In this document: one piece after another, positions 40,902 through 48,863 of the stretch | Layout: every line of letters starts with the position of its first letter | Position numbering within the stretch: position 1 is the first letter of the stretch | DNA from: JAGOTP01 sp964567995 | GTDB lineage: Bacteria > Patescibacteriota > Patescibacteriia > 2-12-FULL-60-25 | NCBI GenBank assembly: GCA_964567995.1 | Contig: CAZMOB010000001.1 | Span: 248,001-312,000 of the forward strand | DNA length: 64,000 bases | Direction of reading: 5' to 3' | The notes under the pieces: model-generated | What the model saw: only the letters and a program-made list of their open reading frames with translations | Databases searched by the model: none | What the model was told of the DNA's origin: nothing | Made by a program: the position numbers and the translations under genes

Positions 40902-42080
40902 ATGAGCCACGAGTTCAAAACAGGCCAAGAAGAGGAGTTGAACAAAGAATATATTCTCCGCACGCTTGGATTGATTCGGGCAGAATCGGAAGATTTGTTT
41001 CGTCTTCCATCGGAAGCGCTGCCTAAGGAGGAGGGCGATCCAGTCCAGGGTCCACATGCCGATTCTCGTCCAGAGCGATTTCTTCAACATTTTGAACGTA
41101 TTCCTGCGTTGGATGCAGATCCCATTTGCCGGCCAGAAGGAGACGCGACGTTTTTCACTTCTGCAGGGATTCAAAAAATCGAATCCCTGCAGCGTCAGGA
41201 AGGGGAGGTGAAAAAGGGGCAATTTAAAGTGCTTCAACCCTGTGTGAGAAGCCAGTACATGGATCGAGTGGTTGAGGGGACGTCGACAGCCTTTGTGGAT
41301 TTTGCCGTTGTCTCTCTGCGTGCATCTGCGAGTGAATACGGAGAAATTGCAAAAGAGTTCATCTCGTTTCTTGCAAGTGAAGGGATTGCATCCTCAGATC
41401 TTCGGTTTCAAGCGGATGTTTCTGATGATCTGTGGGGAAGAAAAAAAATAAAAAAGACAACACTCACGATCATTGTGCGCGGGATAGAGGTGGGGGAGGT
41501 TGTCTACGTGCATGACTATCCCGTCTCTGAAAAAGAGTCCATTGCGCTTGTTGATGCCTGTATCGGCGTCGAGCGCTTTCAATGGGCGTCAGGAAAGACC
41601 CCGCAGTATTTCCCAGGGTTCGAAGCGATCTATCAGATGGGAAAAGATCTGCAGCGCTCACCGGATGAGATTGCTGCAGTTATCGATTGCATACGCACCA
41701 GTGTTCTTTTGGCGGGTGAAGGGGTGCGATCTGCTCATAAGGATCCCGGGTATCGTTTACGGCAATTTATGAAGCGTTACACGGAACGGAATAAAGATAT
41801 TCGTTTGGATGTAAAAACCCTGATGCACATTGCAATGCCCTATTGGCAGCGTTGGGGATTTCGACCGACTGTGAGCGAAGAAGAGATCGTGAAGACGATT
41901 ACGATGGAGCATGATCGTAGCTACAATGTGTGGCTCGTAAAATCCGTCAAAGATAAAGGTGGTCCGAATATTCAAGTGGATGTGAACATGTCTACAGAAG
42001 CGTTTCTTACGAAGATAAAAGCAACGTTCCCAAAACAGCTCCAGGAAAAAATCTTCGCTATTATAGATTCACTTACATGA
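40902..42080 (+). CDS. Stand-alone alanyl-tRNA-synthetase-like class II ligase
   Basis: 392 residues. The region FFTSAGIQKIESL..FKVLQPCVRSQYMD (about 86-125) matches AlaRS motif 2 surroundings (F..AGM..F...QxCxR..D), and ACIGVERFQWASG (about 222-234) the motif 3 GLER block. CIRTSVLLAGEGVR..DPGYRLRQFMKRY (about 265-295) matches the AlaRS tRNA-recognition segment (DHIR..DG..PSN.GRGYVLRRLIRR). Editing and C-Ala domains are absent. A full-length housekeeping AlaRS is 850 residues or more, so this is a paralogue. It could activate an amino acid and transfer it to a small molecule or to tRNA. It is translationally coupled to the S51 gene. Confidence 0.72.
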   Translation: MSHEFKTGQEEELNKEYILRTLGLIRAESEDLFRLPSEALPKEEGDPVQGPHADSRPERFLQHFERIPALDADPICRPEGDATFFTSAGIQKIESLQRQEGEVKKGQFKVLQPCVRSQYMDRVVEGTSTAFVDFAVVSLRASASEYGEIAKEFISFLASEGIASSDLRFQADVSDDLWGRKKIKKTTLTIIVRGIEVGEVVYVHDYPVSEKESIALVDACIGVERFQWASGKTPQYFPGFEAIYQMGKDLQRSPDEIAAVIDCIRTSVLLAGEGVRSAHKDPGYRLRQFMKRYTERNKDIRLDVKTLMHIAMPYWQRWGFRPTVSEEEIVKTITMEHDRSYNVWLVKSVKDKGGPNIQVDVNMSTEAFLTKIKATFPKQLQEKIFAIIDSLT

Positions 42081-42715
42081 ACAACGCACATATTTTCTTA
42101 GGTGGGGGAGGAATGGCGGAACAGAGTCACGCGTTAGATGAAATCTATTTCTCGTTGCACCAACCGGGGAGCCGTATTTTGTATATTCCCGTTGCGACAA
42201 TTCGCCAGGCAGGGATCGGAATGGAAGGGTGTTACGATTGGTTTTCAAGTGTTGTCACTACACATGCTGTAGATAAAGAAGTGGATTTTGTTCTCCTCAG
42301 CGAAGAGCAGGAGATCCCGCCGCTAGAGGAGTTCACCTCTGTGTATCTTGGTGGAGGAAATACGTATCGTCTCCTTCAGTATTTGTTTGCGAACCAAGGA
42401 CATCAAAAACTCCACGAGTACGTACAGTCAGGAGGGATGGTCTATGGAGGAAGTGCGGGCGCTGTGGTTTTAGGGAAAGAGATCCGGACGGTTGAAGAGG
42501 AGCGATTAGAGGGGCTGCCTTCTACGCAGGGACTGAATTTACTCCAGGAATACTCCGTTCTTCCTCATTTTTCAGCGACAGATCGGGTGCGCGCCCAAGA
42601 GATAGCAACAAGGCTCAATACAAAAATCATTGCGATCCCCGAAGAGGCGGGCCTTGTGTTAGATGCGAGTGGGTCAGTGATCACGAATATCGGGAACGTT
42701 GCCTTCTTCGAGTAA
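42077..42715 (+). CDS. Peptidase family S51 (dipeptidase E-like)
   Basis: 212 residues. The glutamine-amidotransferase-like fold has IFLGGGG at the N-terminus, VYLGGGNTYRLLQYL, and the nucleophile elbow GGSAGAVVLG (serine near residue 125). PHFSATDRVR supplies a histidine. Members hydrolyse Asp-X dipeptides or cyanophycin; in a biosynthetic setting they could trim an N-acyl or dipeptide intermediate. The ATGA overlap with the upstream ligase indicates coupled translation. Sequence length is typical for the family. Confidence 0.85.
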   Translation: MNNAHIFLGGGGMAEQSHALDEIYFSLHQPGSRILYIPVATIRQAGIGMEGCYDWFSSVVTTHAVDKEVDFVLLSEEQEIPPLEEFTSVYLGGGNTYRLLQYLFANQGHQKLHEYVQSGGMVYGGSAGAVVLGKEIRTVEEERLEGLPSTQGLNLLQEYSVLPHFSATDRVRAQEIATRLNTKIIAIPEEAGLVLDASGSVITNIGNVAFFE

Positions 42716-42730
42716 AGCAAAGTTTTGCAT

Positions 42731-43936
42731 ATGCGCCTTCTATTCCTCACTTCCTCCCCGTTACGGGCGCAGACAGGTCCTCTGGCGCGTTTGCGGACGG
42801 AATTGAGCTACTTGAGTGCGCAGGATGCGATCGAACTTATTTGTTTGGGAAAACATCCAGATGACGCAGAAACGCGACAGCAGTTCCCGACGATTCAGTT
42901 TACGCACATCCCGCTCGAGTTTGTCGGTTGGGAGGTGGTGAATCTTGCTGCGGCGTGTGATGAGATTGAAAAAAGAGCCGCCCTCTTTCGAACAGATCTG
43001 GTAGTCCTTCATATGGAGATCTGGGATCTTATGCGTGAATTGGGTAAGCGATTGGAGAATCGTCTGCCTTTCGCAACCGTCCTGCATGCCCTCCCTTTTT
43101 TAGGGGCTCCTCAGAATATCGGAAAGAGCTTTTCTTCAGATGTGCAAGCCTATCTTGAGACTGATCTACAAGCCTATCGAAAATCTTATATTCGTCGTCA
43201 TGTGAACGAAGCGAGTGAGGTCTTCCGCAGGATCCGGCTCCTCGCCAATAATAAAACCGTCGCTTCTTCCTTTCGGGCGTATTTTCCAGATATCCCGATC
43301 ACACTTCAATCACGCGCTCTTGCATCAATAAAGAGAACGAAAGCACCCGTGCGTGAACGGCCGCGCTATGATTTTGTGTATATGGCGCGTATGGAGCCCG
43401 GAAAAGGCGTGGAATATTTTGAGTCTCTCCTCCCTCGAATTGTAAAGCAGATGGGGAGACCTATTACATTCGCTGTTTTAGGGAAAATAGAAGATACGAG
43501 AACAGAGCAAGTCTTGGAGCGCCTCATCCAGTCATCGGGATTTGAGCGTGGCTATACAGTCGAATTTCTCGGTTGGGCGGATGATTTACTGAAAACTCAG
43601 GTTCTGAGGAATGCAGGAATCTTTCTTTATCCTTCTCGTTACGATAATTATCCAACGGTCTTGAATGAAGCACTCAGCTTTGGTCTTGCCTGTATTACAT
43701 GGGAATTGCCTTTTTCACAGCTGAATTATGCAGAAACGAACGCAGTGGTGCGCGTGCCTTTTCTGGAGATGGATGCGTTTGCCGGTTCGGCTGCAAAGGC
43801 GTTTGCTCTGCGAGAAGAGTTAAGGGACGAGGCGATTTACTTCGTAGAGAGCTTTGATACTCCAGCACAGGTTGCTGAAAAAGATCGTCGCCTATTCTCA
43901 GATCTTGCACAAGTTACCTATGGAACATCTACATAA
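42731..43936 (+). CDS. GT4-like glycosyltransferase
   Basis: 401 residues, GT-B fold. The C-terminal Rossmann domain has DFVYMARMEPGKGVEYFESLLPRI, VLGKIEDTRTEQVLERL and VEFLGWADDLLKTQVLRNAGIFLYPSRYDNYPTVLNEALSFG. The last block is the nucleotide-sugar binding E-x7-E-like motif typical of GT4 enzymes (the class of MshA and BshA). The N-terminal acceptor domain begins MRLLFLTSSPLRAQTGP. ATG 42731 is preferred over 42725. Its end overlaps the deacetylase start by 17 bp. Donor and acceptor are not readable; adjacency to a PIG-L deacetylase suggests a GlcNAc-like donor. Confidence 0.85.
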   Translation: MRLLFLTSSPLRAQTGPLARLRTELSYLSAQDAIELICLGKHPDDAETRQQFPTIQFTHIPLEFVGWEVVNLAAACDEIEKRAALFRTDLVVLHMEIWDLMRELGKRLENRLPFATVLHALPFLGAPQNIGKSFSSDVQAYLETDLQAYRKSYIRRHVNEASEVFRRIRLLANNKTVASSFRAYFPDIPITLQSRALASIKRTKAPVRERPRYDFVYMARMEPGKGVEYFESLLPRIVKQMGRPITFAVLGKIEDTRTEQVLERLIQSSGFERGYTVEFLGWADDLLKTQVLRNAGIFLYPSRYDNYPTVLNEALSFGLACITWELPFSQLNYAETNAVVRVPFLEMDAFAGSAAKAFALREELRDEAIYFVESFDTPAQVAEKDRRLFSDLAQVTYGTST

Positions 43937-45146
43937 GCAGTTGGACGCGCTTTTTCCGGCATACGTTCCAGTCGTATTTCTTCAGGCACATCCGGATGAT
44001 GAGTCCTTCTTATGCGCCGGTCTCGTACAGGCCCTCGCCCCAACACGCCCCTGCATTCTTGTCTATTGTGCCGCCGCTTTGGTTGAAGGGCAGTCCGCGA
44101 CGCGTGTCCGGCAGGAGGAGCTTGCGCGCGCATGTACGTGTATGCGAGAGCCAAGGGTAAAGATACTTCCCTTCTCAGAGCCGAAATATGCCGAGAAGGG
44201 AGGAATCCCTTTACAGAGCGTTTCGATTAGTGAGATTTCACGAGAAGTTCTTAAGACGCTTCAGGAAGAGCTCCAAAGGCCTTTTATCCTCGTTTCTTAT
44301 GATAAGAACGGAGGATATGGAAATGAAGACCATAAAATAGTGCATTTGGTAGGGAGAGCGATCGCCGCCTCTCAGCAGGCATCGGTGGTATCACTTGTTG
44401 AAGTGACCCTCTGTCGAGAGGAGGTAAACGCATGGATCGTAGATGCGCAGAAACGCCTCCCAACAGAATCACTTCCAAAACTCTCTTTCTGGTCAGCGGA
44501 GTTCGGTCTTCCTAGTGAGGAAATGACCCATGTTTATCTATTGACGGAAGAGCAATGTGTGTTGAAGCGTAAAGCGCTCTCGATGCATGTCTCACAGATG
44601 AGCTCATCCGAATTCCCTCTCTCGCTGTCTCAAGAGGATTTTAGAGCCGTTTTTGGAAAAGAGTTCCTTTCAAGCGTTCAGCTGCGTACGAGGAGTGAGC
44701 AGGAGATCGAGCGCAAGTTCCTTGTATCAGAGCCCATAAGCTGGTATCTGCAGTATCCTGCGGAGGAGATCATTCAAGGATACTTCCCCAAAATGCTTGA
44801 AGGAATAGAGGAGCGTATTCGTGAAAAAGCGGGAACGTATGTTTCTACTCTTAAATACGGAACAGGACCATATCGATCAAGTGATGAAAGAGCGATCGAT
44901 CAATCCCGATTCCAGCTTCTTTGGCCAAAGACAAAGGGTAAGCGCATCCATAAAATACGCTATCACATTCCCTATGAACGCTCCTTGGTAGAGTTGGATG
45001 TATTTCAGGGAGACAGACACGGGCTGATGGTGGCCGAAGTAGAATTCCGTTCTCAGGAAGAGGCGAATGCGTTTGTTCCACCGGATTGGTTTGGGGAAGA
45101 AGTGACACAGAATCCGAGATATACAAATTACGAGCTCGCTTTATAG
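43920..45146 (+). CDS. PIG-L/LmbE deacetylase fused to CYTH domain
   Basis: 408 residues. Domain 1 (about 15-200) is a zinc-dependent N-acetylglucosamine deacetylase: FLQAHPDDESF contains the HPDDE motif (His and Asp ligands), GGYGNEDHKIVH the later His. Domain 2 (about 262-408) is CYTH: EIERKFLV is the EXEXK-type start, followed by RIREKAGTYVSTLKYG and LVELDVFQGDRHGLMVAEVEF, with alternating acidic and basic residues lining a triphosphate tunnel. PIG-L enzymes MshB and BshB act on GlcNAc conjugates. A CYTH fusion is unusual; it might hydrolyse or sense triphosphates. ATG 43920 overlaps the glycosyltransferase. The following 170 bp are non-coding. Confidence 0.88.
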   Translation: MEHLHKQLDALFPAYVPVVFLQAHPDDESFLCAGLVQALAPTRPCILVYCAAALVEGQSATRVRQEELARACTCMREPRVKILPFSEPKYAEKGGIPLQSVSISEISREVLKTLQEELQRPFILVSYDKNGGYGNEDHKIVHLVGRAIAASQQASVVSLVEVTLCREEVNAWIVDAQKRLPTESLPKLSFWSAEFGLPSEEMTHVYLLTEEQCVLKRKALSMHVSQMSSSEFPLSLSQEDFRAVFGKEFLSSVQLRTRSEQEIERKFLVSEPISWYLQYPAEEIIQGYFPKMLEGIEERIREKAGTYVSTLKYGTGPYRSSDERAIDQSRFQLLWPKTKGKRIHKIRYHIPYERSLVELDVFQGDRHGLMVAEVEFRSQEEANAFVPPDWFGEEVTQNPRYTNYELAL

Positions 45147-45317
45147 GAGGTGTATTGATCTGTTTCCAGCATGATCTACAGGTCCAAGCGAGAACACCTT
45201 TGCCCTCTGTAAGATGGATAGGTGTTCTCCTGCAGACAAGGCCTCATCCCATTTCTGAAGAATCCCGCGATAATCTTTACGTTATCTATCGGAAGAAATG
45301 TTCTGACATATGAATAC

Positions 45318-45608
45318 TCATATCAAGACCTGGTATGCTTTGAGCTTTTCGAGCAGTAAACGAATTTTCTCTGCTTCGAGCAGATCATAATCAGCAATAT
45401 CTTTCAGATGTGAAACCGTCCTCCACTTGCGATGGAAGGTTTCATGTTTGAGAGAAATAGAGTGATAATCATTCAAAAAATCAATTACTTTTTCGGAAGA
45501 GTTAAATGCAGCCTCCTTTAAGAGGAGTTCGCATACGTTTTTGACAGAATGAAGACCCTTTTCTGATCCTAGAACAGTTTGATAATCACGAACAATGGTT
45601 TGCCACAT
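45318..45608 (-). CDS. Small helical protein of unknown function
   Basis: 96 residues, predicted all-helical, charged, with no recognised motif: MWQTIVRDYQTVLG..KVIDFLNDYHSISLKHETFHRKWRTV..LLEAEKIRLLLEKLKAYQ. No membrane segment. It lies convergent to the deacetylase-CYTH gene and upstream on the same strand is a TrmB regulator gene, 55 bp away. Real but weakly supported; possible small accessory protein. Confidence 0.45.
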   Translation of the reverse strand: MWQTIVRDYQTVLGSEKGLHSVKNVCELLLKEAAFNSSEKVIDFLNDYHSISLKHETFHRKWRTVSHLKDIADYDLLEAEKIRLLLEKLKAYQVLI

Positions 45609-45663
45609 GCATCAATTATAGAGGGATCGATGGAAAATAGAAAGAAGAGCCATCTACAAAATT

Positions 45664-46401
45664 TTATATTCCATTCCATACGATCTCAAAAATCTGCCTC
45701 ATCACATCTGCAATATCCGGATTATCAATTACCACTGCCTGTTCATATCGGTGTGAGATGATCTGCGTTCGGTTATTGTAGACTTCAATAGAAATATTAC
45801 TAGAGTAGATACTTTCCGGCAGCCCTTTGATCTCCATGAATTCTTTTGGCACCTTCGTATTGCTCAAATATGCCTTTGTTGTCTTATCTTCGGTTGTAAT
45901 CGCGCGAACTTTAATTTTCTTCTCAACCATCTGTTTATTTAGCGTCGACCAATAGTCCCAAAGATCTTTTGGTGTGTCTTTCCCATGGGCAAAGAACGCA
46001 ACGAAAGTTTTGCCTCCCATCTCATCAAGCAGCTTCTTATACATTTCTTTGATGCCTGTTACGCCCTCGTAGTAGCTGGCTTGAACGACTTTGGAATCGT
46101 TTTGTGCCATTACTTGGAGAGAGGGGAGGGCTGTCTGTGCTTGTTCAATTCGGCTCCTTGCCGTTACAAAAAGCTCGACAGGATCAGTCGCGGCATACTG
46201 TGTTGCTTTCTGTTTGAGAATCTTCCGGACAGCCCCTTTCTCCAATAGTTCATCCAAGATGACATAGGTGGTCGGTGTTTTGAGTCCGCTTCGTTTGGCG
46301 ACCTGGTATGCCGTACCTTGGCCCGTCTGAAGAAGGGCTAAATAAATACGAGCTTCTTTTTCTGAGAAGCCAAGGTTTTGGATAGCGGATTGGAGATCCA
46401 T
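45664..46401 (-). CDS. TrmB-family transcriptional regulator
   Basis: 245 residues. The N-terminal winged helix MDLQSAIQNLGFSEKEARIYLALLQTGQGTAYQVAKRSGLKTPTTYVILDELLEKGAV is characteristic of TrmB (archaeal-type sugar regulators that are frequent in CPR). The C-terminal part is the PLD-like effector region (YYEGVTGIKEMYKKLLDEM ... TQIISHRYEQAVVIDNPDIADVMRQIFEIVW). It is divergent from the 34-residue peptide gene, so it may control it or itself. A second, distinct TrmB member is at 49969. Confidence 0.9.
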   Translation of the reverse strand: MDLQSAIQNLGFSEKEARIYLALLQTGQGTAYQVAKRSGLKTPTTYVILDELLEKGAVRKILKQKATQYAATDPVELFVTARSRIEQAQTALPSLQVMAQNDSKVVQASYYEGVTGIKEMYKKLLDEMGGKTFVAFFAHGKDTPKDLWDYWSTLNKQMVEKKIKVRAITTEDKTTKAYLSNTKVPKEFMEIKGLPESIYSSNISIEVYNNRTQIISHRYEQAVVIDNPDIADVMRQIFEIVWNGI

Positions 46402-46587
46402 ATGACGGGAACAATAGTCTTTTTAGTAAAATAGTCAATAATTTTGATGAATATGGAATAAAAACTAAATTATCCAGTAAATACTGCATTTAATCGCTCT
46501 TAAAATATTCAATAAAATAGATAAAGTCATTCTATTGGTAGAGTAAATACGCCTACCGATACTTGAGAGAGGAAGGAGGTGATGTGT

Positions 46588-46692
46588 ATGGCCGGAGCAA
46601 ACAGTGGTTCTGCCTTTCGCGGGACACCGCAAGCGCCCGTGAAGCTTCCTCGGAAGCAGAGGGTTCGTAAGGCTCGCGCTGTGAAGAAGTAG
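46588..46692 (+). CDS. 34-residue basic peptide
   Basis: Starts with ATG and ends in TAG. The product is MAGANSGSAFRGTPQ followed by APVKLP and a Lys/Arg-rich tail ending AVKK. A near-perfect AGGAGGTGAT Shine-Dalgarno stands 7 nt before the ATG and a strong terminator (46725-46756) follows, so translation is well supported despite the small size. It precedes a radical SAM gene by 84 bp. It could be a modified peptide precursor, a small nucleic-acid-binding protein or a leader peptide. There are no Cys residues, so thioether chemistry is unlikely. GC-rich coding matches the downstream gene. Confidence 0.6.
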   Translation: MAGANSGSAFRGTPQAPVKLPRKQRVRKARAVKK

Positions 46693-46724
46693 GGATGTTC
46701 CCGTTTCTTCGATCCCACTCAATC

Positions 46725-46756
46725 GAAAGAAGGCTGGTCTCTCCCGGCCTTCTTTC
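46725..46756 (+). terminator. Terminator between peptide and radical SAM gene
   Basis: GAAAGAAGGCTGG (46725-46737) pairs with CCGGCCTTCTTTC (46744-46756), one G-U pair, loop of six, with the right arm T-rich. It may act as a partial terminator giving more peptide than enzyme. Confidence 0.75.
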
Positions 46757-46776
46757 TCCAACCCAAGGAGGAACCC

Positions 46777-47976
46777 ATGAGACGAACACCTTGTTCTACC
46801 GACTATTGGTACGCACGCCTGTTCTGCCGCTCTTCGGATGAACGAGAACTGGAAGAGCAGATGCTGAGTGCCCTCAAGCGGGAAGTGCCCGAAATGTGTT
46901 CGGTGACAATGGAGCGTGCCTGCAACCTCCAATGCGGGCATTGCCTCTATCGACCGGAGAAGTCATCAGAAGCGCTTTCGCGAGCCGCTCATCTGCCGGA
47001 GCTCATCCTTCGTGCGGTGGATCAGCTGCCGGGAGAAGCGCCGAGGCTCCTCCACGAAGGAAGGATCATCCGTCCTTGGCATGTCGAGGTTCTTACTGAA
47101 GCACGTAAGCGTCGATCCGAGCTTCGCATCGGACTTATCGATAACGGGACGTACGTTCATGTATTGGATGAGTTTAGGCGGCAGAACTTCGTTCTCGACT
47201 GGCTCGATCTTTCGCTGGATGGATCGGAAGCGATCCATAACGCGCAGAGGGGGAGTACGACGGCCTATCGAGACACCATGATCGGGTTCAGGCAGGCTCG
47301 AGAAGTGACCAAGTCACATAGTGAAGGCGGGCGAGTCACTTCGCTCTTTACGCTGACTACGGTGAACCATCTGGACTTTGAAGCGACAGCGGAGATTCTC
47401 TTTCCGGTGCACGCCGAGCCGCTGGTCGATCAGCTCCACCTGACGACCATGTCACCGACTCGCGCCGAGCTGGTTCTGCTCGAGCTTCAGGACTTCCACG
47501 AGTTCTGGGCACAGGTGAAGCGTGTGTTCGCTCGATTCGGTCACGACGCCGATGGTAGGCAACGCGTCTTCTTCCGTTTCTATCGTCATCAAGAGCTGCT
47601 GAAGCTCGCGAGGGTGGTGGGGAAAGAGGAGATGCGACGTGCTTTCACGGAAGAGATCTTGTTCGCTCCGGGCGAGGTCTACTTCACGGTAGAGGGCGTG
47701 CCGTGTGTCTTCGCGCCACTCAGTCTCTGGCCGGGCGAGGAGTTCCTGATCGATGCGGACGGTCGTTACGGAACGGCTTACAGCATCAGTCATACGCTCG
47801 CGAACCTGCGCCGCGGGAAGAGCGATGAGGGGGAAGATCTGCGAGGCTTCACGGTTGAACAACTCACGCCGGACTTCGATCTCAAATCCTTGTATCGTCG
47901 CTGTGTGGATCAATGGTGGCGATTCCGAGGACAGAGATACCTCAAAGAAGAGTGCGACATCCTGCGCTCCTTCTAA
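46777..47976 (+). CDS. Radical SAM enzyme
   Basis: 399 residues. The [4Fe-4S] motif C-x3-C-x2-C is clear in MERACNLQCGHCLY (about residues 45-58). LIDNGTYVH and LDWLDLSLDGSEAIHNAQRG follow the radical SAM barrel pattern (GG.P..D..SLDG). The C-terminal region (VPCVFAPLSLWPGEEFLIDADGRYG) resembles the start of a SPASM-like domain but has too few cysteines for auxiliary clusters. AAGGAGG stands before the ATG. GC-rich coding, adjacency to a well-translated short peptide and its own 3' hairpin suggest a small cassette. Substrate unknown; peptide modification is a hypothesis. Confidence 0.85.
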   Translation: MRRTPCSTDYWYARLFCRSSDERELEEQMLSALKREVPEMCSVTMERACNLQCGHCLYRPEKSSEALSRAAHLPELILRAVDQLPGEAPRLLHEGRIIRPWHVEVLTEARKRRSELRIGLIDNGTYVHVLDEFRRQNFVLDWLDLSLDGSEAIHNAQRGSTTAYRDTMIGFRQAREVTKSHSEGGRVTSLFTLTTVNHLDFEATAEILFPVHAEPLVDQLHLTTMSPTRAELVLLELQDFHEFWAQVKRVFARFGHDADGRQRVFFRFYRHQELLKLARVVGKEEMRRAFTEEILFAPGEVYFTVEGVPCVFAPLSLWPGEEFLIDADGRYGTAYSISHTLANLRRGKSDEGEDLRGFTVEQLTPDFDLKSLYRRCVDQWWRFRGQRYLKEECDILRSF

Positions 47977-47983
47977 TTCCCAC

Positions 47984-48004
47984 CCCGTCGGGTTCATAGA
48001 CGGG
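47984..48004 (+). terminator. Short hairpin after the radical SAM gene
   Basis: CCCGTC (47984-47989) pairs with GACGGG (47999-48004), then AATCGCTTTT. It lies 8 bp after the stop codon. Confidence 0.5.
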
Positions 48005-48053
48005 AATCGCTTTTAGGTCAGAATGATTTCTGAATTGAAAGAGCTTAAAGACG

Positions 48054-48863
48054 TTAGAACTCCTTTATTGATCCCATCAGTTCTTTGAACTGACCAATAT
48101 CCAGTGACTGTCTTCCATCTGATAACGCCTTTTCCGGATTTGCATGAACTTCAATCATTAACCCGTCTAATCCTGCGGCAATACTTGCTCGACTCAAGGG
48201 GAGGATGAGCTCATGGAGTCCACTGGCATGACTTGGATCAGTAATAATAGGTAAATGTGTTCGTTGTTTTGCAAGACAAGCAGAATTAAGATCAAGGATA
48301 TTTCTTGAAGAAGTTTCGAACGTTCGAATTCCACGTTCGCATAAAACGACTTGATCATTTCCTTCTCGTAGGATGTATTCAGCCGCCAGAAGCCATTCTT
48401 CTAATGTTGAGCTCATTCCTCGTTTTAAAAGAACCGGTTTTGGCTGTTTTCCGAGCTCTCGCAAAAGAGCAAAGTTTTGCATGTTCCGTGCTCCTACTTG
48501 GAGCATATCGGCATATTGAGAAACGAGTTTTACCTCACGCGTATCTAAAACTTCGGTGACGAATGGGAGATTCGCTTCTTGAGAGATGCTTTTTAGGATC
48601 TTGAGACCTTCTTCACCTAAACCTTGAAAATTATAAGGAGAGGTACGCGGCTTAAAAGCGCCCCCACGCAGCATATGCCCCCCGCTTGCTTGTATCGCAT
48701 AGGCCACCTCACGTATTTGTTCAGTGGATTCCACAGAACATGGTCCAGCAATGATTACGGGATTTGCGCCACCAAAGACTACTCCGTTTACTGTGACGTG
48801 AGATGCGTGATTTCGTTCTTTCTTGGAATAGAGGTAGCTATGTTGATCTGTGGGTTTGATCAT
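48054..48863 (-). CDS. aroF: 3-deoxy-7-phosphoheptulonate (DAHP) synthase, AroG/KdsA fold
   Basis: Condenses phosphoenolpyruvate and erythrose-4-phosphate, the first step to aromatic compounds. 269 residues with PVIIAGPCSVES, GGHMLRGGAFKPRTSPYNFQG, MLQVGARNMQNFALLREL, PVLLKRGMSSTLEEWLLAAEYI, VLCERGIRTFE and PIITDPSHASG. This is the monofunctional, AroF/AroA(beta)-type block order with metal ligands Cys, His, Glu, Asp in place. No other shikimate gene is in the window; in a CPR genome an isolated copy is unusual. Its start overlaps the epimerase gene end by 26 bp, indicating coupled expression. Confidence 0.92.
   Translation of the reverse strand: MIKPTDQHSYLYSKKERNHASHVTVNGVVFGGANPVIIAGPCSVESTEQIREVAYAIQASGGHMLRGGAFKPRTSPYNFQGLGEEGLKILKSISQEANLPFVTEVLDTREVKLVSQYADMLQVGARNMQNFALLRELGKQPKPVLLKRGMSSTLEEWLLAAEYILREGNDQVVLCERGIRTFETSSRNILDLNSACLAKQRTHLPIITDPSHASGLHELILPLSRASIAAGLDGLMIEVHANPEKALSDGRQSLDIGQFKELMGSIKEF

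Noticed and set aside
45086..45313. 75-residue frame after the CYTH gene
   Set aside because: Overlaps the deacetylase-CYTH end in another frame and lacks coding character.
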